Source of the DNA: Lactovum miscens
Lineage (GTDB): Bacteria; Bacillota; Bacilli; Lactobacillales; Streptococcaceae
DNA length: 64,000 nt
Direction: 5' to 3'
Assembly: GCF_014202895.1 (NCBI RefSeq)
Contig: NZ_JACHHV010000003.1
Location: 1 to 64,000 of the forward strand
Every line of letters starts with the position of its first letter. Position 1 is the stretch's first letter. The position numbers and the translations under genes were made by a program. The notes beneath the pieces are model-generated. The model was not told where the DNA came from. It worked only from the letters and a program-made list of their open reading frames with translations, and did no database searches. Positions 57,418-64,000 of this stretch are shown here, piece by piece.

Positions 57418-57532
57418 TGGTATCACTCGCTTTCATCAAGGTTTCTATACCTTAATTATACTACCGAAGCGGTTTATTACGAAAATCAACACTTACGGCT
57501 AACAGAGCCTTTTTTAAATATGAATAGGTTAT

Positions 57533-57561
57533 TTGATTGTAAAAAGCCTTTTTGTTATAAT
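57533..57561 (+). promoter_or_regulatory. Promoter of the nitroreductase gene
   Basis: TTGATT (57533-57538), 17-nt spacer, TATAAT (57556-57561) with an upstream TGn. It begins 23 nt outside the IS1595-type element, so the insertion spared it. Confidence 0.75.
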
Positions 57562-57603
57562 TGCGAGTGTTTAAAAAAAGAAAAGAAAGTTGAGTTATCA
57601 GAA

Positions 57604-58212
57604 ATGTCATTTATCGATATTCTTAAAAAACGTCGTAGCATTTATGCATTAGGACGTAATATTAGCAATGAAGAAGAAGTTATAAAAACCATTAAGGAGG
57701 CAGTTAAACATAGTCCCACAGCCTTTAATGCACAAACTCATCGTGCTAAAATTTTACTTGGAGCTGCTCAAGACAAATTCTGGGGTGAACTTGTACCCAC
57801 TGCTTTGACTTCAACTATGAAAGAACAAGGGGCTGATGATGCAGCTATTGCAGCAACAATGACAAAACTTGCTGGTTTCAAAGCAGCCTATGGAACGGTT
57901 CTATTTTATGAAGATGAAAGTGTAACAAATAAGCTTAAGGCTGATTTTCCACTCTTTGCTGATAATTTTGATGGCTGGTCAGAGCAATCAACTGGTATTG
58001 CATCAGCAAATACATGGTCAGCTCTTACTGAACTTGGTCTTGGTGGAAATCTCCAACACTATAATCCAGTTATTGATGAACTCGTGGCTAAAGAATTTAA
58101 TATTCCTGACGGCTATAAGCTCCGTGGTCAATTGGTCTTCGGCTCAATTGAAGATTCTGCTAGAGACAAGGCTTTCCTTGGTGATGAAATCCTCACGGAA
58201 GTTATTAAATAA
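57604..58212 (+). CDS. Nitroreductase family protein
   Basis: 202 residues, FMN-binding nitroreductase fold. MSFIDILKKRRSIYALG carries the FMN-phosphate Arg/Ser region, followed by AVKHSPTAFNAQTHRAKILL and WSALTELGLGGNLQHYNPVI. Reduces quinones or nitro compounds with NAD(P)H; the natural substrate is unknown. Start ATG 57604; the open frame runs back through the inserted element, but that part is not coding. It has its own promoter and ends at a terminator. Confidence 0.88.
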   Translation: MSFIDILKKRRSIYALGRNISNEEEVIKTIKEAVKHSPTAFNAQTHRAKILLGAAQDKFWGELVPTALTSTMKEQGADDAAIAATMTKLAGFKAAYGTVLFYEDESVTNKLKADFPLFADNFDGWSEQSTGIASANTWSALTELGLGGNLQHYNPVIDELVAKEFNIPDGYKLRGQLVFGSIEDSARDKAFLGDEILTEVIK

Positions 58213-58268
58213 GAATCGTCTCTAACTTGAGTCATAGATTAATGGTTCAGGTAAAATTGCTTTTAATG

Positions 58269-58300
58269 AAAGGTTTGCTTTTCTCAAGTGAACCTTTTTT
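58269..58300 (+). terminator. Terminator after nitroreductase
   Basis: aaaggtt and aacctttttt form the stem, with a 15-nt loop. Confidence 0.7.
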
Positions 58301-58337
58301 ATTAAACATTGTTTGGGACAGATTTTTCAGTTTATCT

Positions 58338-58366
58338 TTGGTTTATGAAAAGATATAAGCTATAAT
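58338..58366 (+). promoter_or_regulatory. pepV promoter
   Basis: TTGGTT (58338-58343), 17-nt spacer, TATAAT (58361-58366). Confidence 0.7.
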
Positions 58367-58434
58367 AGAAAAGAATTGAGATTCGATGAGACATTTAGCA
58401 AAGAATTTCAAAATAAATGGAGGTAATTTCACTC

Positions 58435-59844
58435 ATGGTAGAAATTGATTGGGCAAAAGAAGTTGAAGCCCGGAAAGATGATTTGTTCAAGGACCTTTTT
58501 GAAGTTTTGAGCATCAACTCGGTTAAAGATATGGCACATGCTACAGAAGAATTTCCAGTAGGACCTGGTGCTGCTAAAGCTATGCTTAAGTTCTTGTCAT
58601 TAGCTGAACGTGATGGTTTCCGTACAAAAAATTTGGATAATCTAGTGGGTTATTTGGAGTACGGTGACGCAGATGCTGAAGCTTTTGGTTTACTTGGACA
58701 TATGGATGTAGTCCCTGTAGATGATAAATGGCACACAGATCCATTTATCCCGGTCATCAAAGATGGAAAACTATATGCGCGTGGTGCTTCAGATGATAAA
58801 GGACCTTCAATGGCCGCATATTATGCTGTAAAGATTATCAAAGAATTGGGCCTGCCTATTAGTAAAAAGATCCGTTTTATAGTAGGTACTGATGAAGAAT
58901 CTGGCTGGTCATGTATGAATCATTACCTTGAGCTTGAAGAAATGCCAAAAATTGGCTTCTCTCCAGATGCTGAGTTTCCGATTATAAATGGAGAAAAGGC
59001 AATTATAGGAGTACATACTCTTTTCCCAACACTTAAAGGAGTTGGCGATTTGAAGCTTGAAAGCTTCAAGTCAGGCTTGGCGTTAAACATGGTTCCACCA
59101 ACAGCCGATGCAATCTTGACAGGTGCTCCTGCTTCGATCGAAGCTGATTTCACTTTGTTCTTGTCTAAAAATGGTTTAACAGGTCAAGTTACATTTGACG
59201 GTGATAAGGCTAAGCTACACCTTGTAGGGGTAGGCGTTCACGCAATGGATCCTACATTGGGTAAGAACTCTGGAACTTTCCTTGCTAGTTTTTTGAATAA
59301 CTATAATTTTGATGCTTCAGCAGCAAATTTCTTAAAAGTTGTTTCTGAATACTATCACCTTGTTCACCATGGTGAAAAGCTTGGCGTTGCTTTTGAGCAC
59401 CCAGTAATGGGTAATGTGACAACACCAGCTAATCTTTTCAATTACTCAGCAGAAGGAGAAAAGAAAGTAACCTTAAACGTCCGATTCCCGGCAGGAACAG
59501 ATGTTGAAACAATTGAAAAACAAATGTCGAAAGTATTGAATCCATTTGATGTCAAGGTAGAAGTAGAACCTGGTGGAAACCGTGAGCCTCATTATCTTTC
59601 AGGCGAGGATCCACTTGTTAAGACTCTGCTTGACGTTTATGAAAAGCACACCGGTCTTAAAGGATTTGAAGAGTCAATTGGTGGTGGAACATACGGTCGG
59701 TTGCTTGAACATGGAGTTGCCTTTGGTGCTCTTTTCCAAGGGCGTGAAAGTACAATGCATCAACCTGATGAATACATGTTTGTTGAAGATATCATCAAGG
59801 CTGCGATAATTTATGCTGACGCAATCTATCGTTTAGTTAAATAA
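58435..59844 (+). CDS. pepV: Dipeptidase PepV
   Basis: Zinc dipeptidase of the M20 family that finishes peptide breakdown in the cytoplasm; 469 residues from ATG 58435. Metal and catalytic motifs: FGLLGHMDVVPVDDKWHTDP (His, Asp), ARGASDDKGPSMAAYYAVKI (Asp), FIVGTDEESGWSCM (catalytic Glu pair), FSPDAEFPI, and a C-terminal His region GRESTMHQPDEYM. The lid domain lies between. GGAGG is 11 nt before the ATG. Monocistronic, with promoter and terminator. Confidence 0.94.
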   Translation: MVEIDWAKEVEARKDDLFKDLFEVLSINSVKDMAHATEEFPVGPGAAKAMLKFLSLAERDGFRTKNLDNLVGYLEYGDADAEAFGLLGHMDVVPVDDKWHTDPFIPVIKDGKLYARGASDDKGPSMAAYYAVKIIKELGLPISKKIRFIVGTDEESGWSCMNHYLELEEMPKIGFSPDAEFPIINGEKAIIGVHTLFPTLKGVGDLKLESFKSGLALNMVPPTADAILTGAPASIEADFTLFLSKNGLTGQVTFDGDKAKLHLVGVGVHAMDPTLGKNSGTFLASFLNNYNFDASAANFLKVVSEYYHLVHHGEKLGVAFEHPVMGNVTTPANLFNYSAEGEKKVTLNVRFPAGTDVETIEKQMSKVLNPFDVKVEVEPGGNREPHYLSGEDPLVKTLLDVYEKHTGLKGFEESIGGGTYGRLLEHGVAFGALFQGRESTMHQPDEYMFVEDIIKAAIIYADAIYRLVK

Positions 59845-59861
59845 GATATTGTTACTGATCC

Positions 59862-59888
59862 AAAAGACAAGTTTAGCCTTGTCTTTTT
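59862..59888 (+). terminator. Terminator after pepV
   Basis: aaaagacaag and cttgtctttt pair around tttagc, followed by T. Confidence 0.75.
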
Positions 59889-59954
59889 GTGTTTCATAAA
59901 CTTATAAAAATTGCTATAATTATATGTTTTTAAATTTTGGAAGGTACTAATGTA

Positions 59955-60629
59955 ATGGATAACTTAAGATATAAATCTGTATTTGATATTATTGGCCCTG
60001 TTATGGTGGGACCTTCTAGCTCACATACTGCAGGTGCAGCTCGAATTGGAAAGATTGTCCGTTCAATCTTTGGTGAATTACCTGACCATTTAGAAATTCA
60101 TCTTTATGAAAGTTTTGCTAAAACATATCGTGGTCATGGTACAGATATAGCTTTGGTAGCAGGAGTCTTGGGGATGGACCCTGATGATGAGCGCCTTCCA
60201 CTGGCTCCTCAACTTGCTTATGATCAAGGCATGGAAGTCAGTTATGTGCCACATTTAGATGTGCAGGCAAGCCACCCCAATACTGCTCGTCTTATCTGTA
60301 GAAAGGGTGACAAGAAGATGACAATCACGGGTATTTCTCTTGGTGGTGGTTTGATAAAGGTGACTGAGCTAAATGGTTTTGAGGTTTCAATCTCTATGGG
60401 AATGCCAACTTTTGTTATCGTTCAACAAGACGTTCCTGGTGTTATTGCCAAAGTCACTGGAATTTTGATGGATCATGATATCAATGTCGCTCAAATGACC
60501 GTAACTCGTGCTGCTAAGGGAGACAAAGCAATTATGATTATTGAAGTTGATACAACCAAACAAGTGAATGAAGCGGCTGAAGCGATGAAAGAAATCCCAG
60601 AACTCATTGATGCCAATTTCTTCATATAG
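59955..60629 (+). CDS. sdaAB: L-serine dehydratase beta subunit
   Basis: 224 residues. Start MDNLRYKSVFDIIGPVMVGP followed by SSSHTAGA (serine-binding region), and a C-terminal ACT domain (about 148-224, IVQQDVPGVIAKVTGILMDH). With the alpha subunit it deaminates serine to pyruvate using a [4Fe-4S] cluster. GGAAGG precedes ATG 59955; the in-frame TTG at 59937 is less likely. Promoter: TGCTATAAT with TATAAT at 59915-59920. The alpha gene follows 30 nt later. Confidence 0.94.
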   Translation: MDNLRYKSVFDIIGPVMVGPSSSHTAGAARIGKIVRSIFGELPDHLEIHLYESFAKTYRGHGTDIALVAGVLGMDPDDERLPLAPQLAYDQGMEVSYVPHLDVQASHPNTARLICRKGDKKMTITGISLGGGLIKVTELNGFEVSISMGMPTFVIVQQDVPGVIAKVTGILMDHDINVAQMTVTRAAKGDKAIMIIEVDTTKQVNEAAEAMKEIPELIDANFFI

Positions 60630-60659
60630 ACAAAGATTGATTATTGAATAGGTAAAGAA

Positions 60660-61532
60660 ATGTTTATAAATATTAAAGAGTTAGTAGAGCAAGCTGAAAC
60701 CTTTGGTTCAGTATGTGAAGTAGCCATTCTTAATGAAGTTGAAACCACAGGTCGTACTCGAGCTGAAATCGTTTCTATGATGGATATTAATCTCATGACC
60801 ATGTCAAATTCAATTATCAAGGGAAGAGAAGGGCGTAAGTCACTCTCAGGTTTGACAGGTGGCGATGCAAAGAAGCTGGATGTATATCTAGCTTCTGGTA
60901 AATCTATTTCAGGTCATGCAACACTTTCTGCAGTTAGAAATGCCATTGCTGTTAATGAAGTGAATGCTCAAATGGGCCTGATTTGTGCTACACCAACGGC
61001 TGGATCAGCTGGAACTTTACCAGGAGTACTCTTTGAGGCAACTGAAAAATTAAACTTAAGTCATGAACAACAACTTGAATTCTTATTTACCGCTGCAGCC
61101 TTTGGAATGGCCATTGCAAATAATTCGACGATTTCTGGTGCAGAAGGTGGGTGTCAGGCTGAAGTAGGCTCTGCTTCAGCTATGGCTGCGGCAGCACTTA
61201 CAGTAGTGGCTGGAGGTTCTGCCCAGCAAGCAGCTCATGCAATTTCATTAACACTTCAAAATTTTCTTGGCTTAATTTGTGACCCAGTTGCAGGATTAGT
61301 TGAAGTTCCATGCGTGAATCGAAATGCTCTAGGTGCTTCTCAGGCCATGGTATCAGCTGATATGGCTTTAGCTGGAATAGAATCTATTTTTAGTGCTGAC
61401 GAAGTAGTGGCGGTAATGTATCAAGTTGGGAAAAGCCTACCAGCAGCTCATCGTGAGACGGCAGAAGGAGGACTGGCTCAAACGCCAACGGGACGAGCAA
61501 TAATGGAAAGATTATTTGGACAAAATAAGTAA
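60660..61532 (+). CDS. sdaAA: L-serine dehydratase alpha subunit
   Basis: 290 residues, carrying the Fe-S cluster. Cys residues lie in LICATPTAGSAGTLPG, SGAEGGCQAEVGSA and LICDPVAGLVEVPCVNRN, as expected for the oxygen-sensitive [4Fe-4S] enzyme. The Ala/Gly-rich helical core follows (ASAMAAAALTVVAGGSAQQA). It is cotranscribed with sdaAB. A weak atgct/agcat hairpin lies downstream at about 61573-61587, and no strong terminator is clear. Confidence 0.94.
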   Translation: MFINIKELVEQAETFGSVCEVAILNEVETTGRTRAEIVSMMDINLMTMSNSIIKGREGRKSLSGLTGGDAKKLDVYLASGKSISGHATLSAVRNAIAVNEVNAQMGLICATPTAGSAGTLPGVLFEATEKLNLSHEQQLEFLFTAAAFGMAIANNSTISGAEGGCQAEVGSASAMAAAALTVVAGGSAQQAAHAISLTLQNFLGLICDPVAGLVEVPCVNRNALGASQAMVSADMALAGIESIFSADEVVAVMYQVGKSLPAAHRETAEGGLAQTPTGRAIMERLFGQNK

Positions 61533-61633
61533 GATAATTTCCTTTATACCTTACTATAAAAATGGCTTTTTTATGCTTTTTTAGCATGTTTATCTCTAAA
61601 CTGAAAGGTTTTTTTGAAACAAAATAGAGTTAG

Positions 61634-61660
61634 ATTATCTGACATAAATATTCAGATAAT
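61634..61660. promoter_or_regulatory. Perfect dyad next to the glnP -35 box
   Basis: ATTATCTGA (61634-61642) and TCAGATAAT (61652-61660) are exact inverse complements separated by 9 nt. The right arm ends one base before the -35 hexamer. It looks like an operator; it does not match the GlnR (TGTNA-N7-TNACA) or CodY consensus. Confidence 0.55.
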
Positions 61661-61661
61661 T

Positions 61662-61690
61662 TTGAATATGATAATATTTTGTGTTATACT
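61662..61690 (+). promoter_or_regulatory. glnPQ promoter
   Basis: TTGAAT (61662-61667), 17-nt spacer, TATACT (61685-61690) with a TGn extension, 21 nt before the glnP ATG. Confidence 0.8.
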
Positions 61691-61711
61691 AAAAAACTAA
61701 AGGGAGGCGCG

Positions 61712-63862
61712 ATGAAAAAGTTTATTCTTTCGCTATTAACATTTTTTTCAATATTTTTGTTTGGGGGAATTTTTTCTCAAACAGCCAATGCTCAGGTGAC
61801 TGTCAAAGTTGCTTCGGACATTGCCTATGCACCATTTGAATATCAGGATAGCAATCAAAAATGGGCAGGGGTTGATGTAGATATTATGCATCGCGTTGCA
61901 GCTATAAACGGGTGGAAGCTTGAGATGAGTTATCCAGGTTTTGATGCTGCTGTTAATAACCTTCAGTCTGGTAAAGTTGATGCAGTTATTGCTGGAATGT
62001 CTATAACGGATGCTCGTCGTAAGGTCTTCGACTTTGGCACGCCATATTACCCATCATCAATTGTCATTGCAACAACTAAGTTAAATAAAATTTCAGATCC
62101 AAGCCAGTTGGCAGGTAAGACAGTTGGGGCAAAAAACGGTACGATTTCTCAACAATGGCTACAAGATAATCAAGTAAAATATGGTTATAACATCAAAACA
62201 TATGCGGATGGTGTTGCAATGTTAGCGGCTTTAAAAACTGGCAACATTGCGGCTGCGATGGATGAATACCCAGTCTTGTCTTATGCAGCGAACCAAGGGG
62301 AAGATATTGCTGTTAATATGAACCCGGTTGTTATTGGCTATTATGGCTTTGCCGTTATGAAGGGGGAAAATGCAGACTTGATTAAGGGTTTCAACTCTGC
62401 TCTTGCCAAGCTTCAAGCTGATGGCGAATATGATAAGATTCTTGCAAAATATGGTGCTACACCAAGCAAGGCTAAGCCCAAAAAGTCAGTATATACCATC
62501 GCTTCTGATAATGCTTTTGCACCTTTTGAATTTCAAGCTACTAATAAACAATACACTGGCGTAGATGTTGATTTGCTTAATGCTATTGCCAAACACGAAG
62601 GTTTCAAAATCAAATGGAACTTCGTAGGCTTTAGTGCGGCTTTGAATGCCACACAATCTGGTCAAGCCGATGGGATGATGGCTGGTATGACTATAACAGA
62701 TGCTCGTAAACAAGTCTTTGATTTTTCAACGCCTTATTACAATTCAAACTTGACCGTGGCTGTTGCAGCGACGGATAAGGATAAGATCAAGGCTTGGTCC
62801 GATCTTAAAGGAGCAACTGTAGGCGCTAAGACAGGGACGGCTTCATTTGACTATCTTAATGCTAACGCAGCTAAATATGGATTTACGGTTAAAGCATTTA
62901 CGGACGCAACAACTCTTTACGCTTCATTACGTGATGGAGCTGTCCAGGCTATTATGGACGATGAACCAGTCTTGAAATATGCCATTGCCCAAGGTCAAAA
63001 ATTTGTGACACCCTTACCGGCTGTAGCGGATGGGCAATATGGCTTTGCTGTTAAGAAAGGATCAAATCCAGAGCTTACTCAGATGTTTAATGATGGGTAT
63101 GCTTATCTGAAGAGCTCGGGTGAGTATGATAAAATTATTAATAAATATATGGAAAGTAAGCAAGGAACTACAAATAAGGTAAATGCAGTTGATGAGTCGA
63201 CTTTCTTTGGAATTATTAAAAATAACTACAAACAACTCCTCCAAGGTATTGGTGTGACAATTGCCTTAGCTTTGATTTCCTTTATTCTTGCGATGATTTT
63301 GGGAACAATATTTGGTCTCTTTATTGTGAGCCCAATCAGGGCTCTCCGAATTGTTGCACGAATCTATATTGATTTCATTCGCGGAATTCCGTTGCTTGTG
63401 TTTACTGTCTTCCTCTTTTACGGTGTACCAAATCTTATTCAAATGATTACTGGTCATCAGAGCCCAATGAATGAATTTGTAGCTGGAATTATTGCTTTAA
63501 CATTAAACGCTGGAGCTTATATTGCAGAAATTATACGTGGCGGTGTGCAAGCTGTTCCAGCTGGCCAGATGGAAGCAAGTCGCTCTTTGGGTGTGTCTTA
63601 TGTTCGTACAATGAGAAAAGTAATTCTTCCACAGGCCTTGAAAATCACAAGCCCAAGTTTGATCAATCAGTTTATCATCTCATTGAAAGACACAACTTTG
63701 GTTTCTGTCATTGGCTTGACTGAACTTCTACTTACAGGTCAAATTATTATGGCCCGTAATTTTCAACAATTCTACGTCTATGCAATCGTTGGGTTGATGT
63801 ATTTAATTCTCATCGAAGCCTTGACAATAATTGCACGTCAAATTGAGAGGAGAATTAAATAA
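61712..63862 (+). CDS. glnP: Glutamine ABC transporter GlnP: two substrate-binding domains fused to permease
   Basis: 716 residues. Signal peptide (about 1-27), then two tandem periplasmic-type binding domains: first about 28-250 ([20 protein letters not shown]), second about 262-490 ([20 protein letters not shown]). The membrane domain lies at about 510-716 with the EAA loop ([20 protein letters not shown]). Each homodimer thus presents four binding domains for Gln/Glu. Start: AGGGAGG before ATG 61712. glnQ overlaps by one base. A dyad beside the promoter suggests regulation. Confidence 0.95.
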   Translation: MKKFILSLLTFFSIFLFGGIFSQTANAQVTVKVASDIAYAPFEYQDSNQKWAGVDVDIMHRVAAINGWKLEMSYPGFDAAVNNLQSGKVDAVIAGMSITDARRKVFDFGTPYYPSSIVIATTKLNKISDPSQLAGKTVGAKNGTISQQWLQDNQVKYGYNIKTYADGVAMLAALKTGNIAAAMDEYPVLSYAANQGEDIAVNMNPVVIGYYGFAVMKGENADLIKGFNSALAKLQADGEYDKILAKYGATPSKAKPKKSVYTIASDNAFAPFEFQATNKQYTGVDVDLLNAIAKHEGFKIKWNFVGFSAALNATQSGQADGMMAGMTITDARKQVFDFSTPYYNSNLTVAVAATDKDKIKAWSDLKGATVGAKTGTASFDYLNANAAKYGFTVKAFTDATTLYASLRDGAVQAIMDDEPVLKYAIAQGQKFVTPLPAVADGQYGFAVKKGSNPELTQMFNDGYAYLKSSGEYDKIINKYMESKQGTTNKVNAVDESTFFGIIKNNYKQLLQGIGVTIALALISFILAMILGTIFGLFIVSPIRALRIVARIYIDFIRGIPLLVFTVFLFYGVPNLIQMITGHQSPMNEFVAGIIALTLNAGAYIAEIIRGGVQAVPAGQMEASRSLGVSYVRTMRKVILPQALKITSPSLINQFIISLKDTTLVSVIGLTELLLTGQIIMARNFQQFYVYAIVGLMYLILIEALTIIARQIERRIK

Positions 63863-64000
63863 TGAGTACACAAATAGAAGTTCGTGATTTACACAAATAT
63901 TATGGAAAAAATGAAGTTCTAAAAGGAATCTCTCTGAAGTTTGAAAAAGGTGATGTTGTCTGTGTGATTGGCCCATCAGGGTCAGGTAAATCAACTCTCT
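63862..64000 (+). CDS. glnQ: Glutamine ABC transporter ATPase GlnQ, 5' part only
   Basis: The first 46 codons are visible before the window ends: [20 protein letters not shown], then the Walker A motif [11 protein letters not shown]. The ATG overlaps the glnP stop (TAATG), with GGAGA upstream inside glnP. It energises GlnP. The remainder lies beyond the window. Confidence 0.93.
   Translation, partial: MSTQIEVRDLHKYYGKNEVLKGISLKFEKGDVVCVIGPSGSGKSTL

Larger units (their letters stand above)
55800..57509 (-). mobile_element. IS1595-type element carrying a NUDIX gene, 1710 bp
   Basis: Terminal inverted repeats at 55800-55828 (ggctctgttagccgtatgtg...) and 57481-57509 (reverse complement ggctctgttagccgtaagtg...) match at 27 of 29 positions. 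They are flanked by a perfect 8-bp target duplication ttttttaa at 55792-55799 and 57510-57517, the length typical of IS1595. Inside, on the minus strand, lie a broken transposase and an intact NUDIX hydrolase gene. A ttttccccac/gtggggaaaa hairpin follows the NUDIX stop. The element landed between mrnC and the nitroreductase promoter. Passenger genes are known in the IS1595 family; the family name rests on the transposase and duplication length. Confidence 0.85.

Noticed and set aside
57346-57603. N-terminal extension of the nitroreductase frame
   Set aside because: It runs through the IS1595-type transposase and inverted repeat and lies upstream of the promoter at 57533; the family N-terminus starts at ATG 57604.

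Overview
This window is AT-rich, densely packed chromosomal DNA from a low-GC Gram-positive coccus, most likely a Lactococcus (Streptococcaceae). Three things point that way. The glutamine transporter GlnP has two substrate-binding domains fused to its permease. The set PepV, class III fructose-bisphosphatase, Kup, ProB without a PUA domain and a Phe T-box fits the family. Gene clusters such as hisS-aspS and ymfF-ymfH-rodZ-pgsA also fit. The species cannot be fixed from sequence alone. No rRNA, tRNA, CRISPR array or prophage was seen.

Layout. 0-2.6 kb is a nest of insertion sequences: an IS30 3' end, a frameshifted ISLre2-type element, and a second IS30 whose 5' end was lost at the ISLre2 junction. 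2.7-7.9 kb holds a GH1 phospho-beta-glucosidase with an upstream cre-like site, a COG4705 membrane protein, miaA, an unknown protein and an SPFH protein. 8-13.6 kb has recF and yaaA facing away from ymfF-ymfH-rodZ-pgsA. 13.7-18.7 kb has hisS, aspS and two YitT-type membrane proteins. 19-24 kb has fbp, dus, a DHFR-like reductase and hslO. 24-31 kb has an orphan gtfA-gtfB protein glycosyltransferase pair, then a Phe T-box leading into gpx-pheS-pheT. 31-34.4 kb has a secreted transglycosylase-like protein, a cupin and two decayed IS30 copies. 34.4-42.5 kb has rsgA, a small membrane protein, rpe, rmuC and yhaM, then proBA, an aldose epimerase, a GNAT enzyme and upp. 42.7-50.6 kb has kup, a 57-residue small ORF, tuf, then (minus strand) DUF1831-cysteine desulfurase-prs, and a duplicated-domain lipoprotein. 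50.6-55.8 kb has pnp with a large leader hairpin, an SseB-like protein, cysS and mrnC. 55.8-57.5 kb is a complete IS1595-type element carrying a NUDIX hydrolase gene. The rest is a nitroreductase, pepV, sdaAB-sdaAA and glnP plus the start of glnQ.

Most genes are housekeeping: tRNA charging and modification, RNA decay (pnp, yhaM, mrnC), DNA repair, cell-wall and lipid synthesis, and amino-acid metabolism. The points most worth a second look are: (1) the IS1595-type element at 55800-57509, with 29-bp inverted repeats, a perfect 8-bp target duplication, a dead transposase and an intact NUDIX gene whose start overlaps the transposase stop; (2) a repeated promoter layout in which a perfect or near-perfect -10 box lies 6-9 nt before the ATG with no Shine-Dalgarno, suggesting leaderless mRNAs for seven genes, two of them fired back to back from one 26-bp palindrome; (3) a long pnp leader hairpin; (4) a Phe T-box placed in front of a glutathione peroxidase gene.
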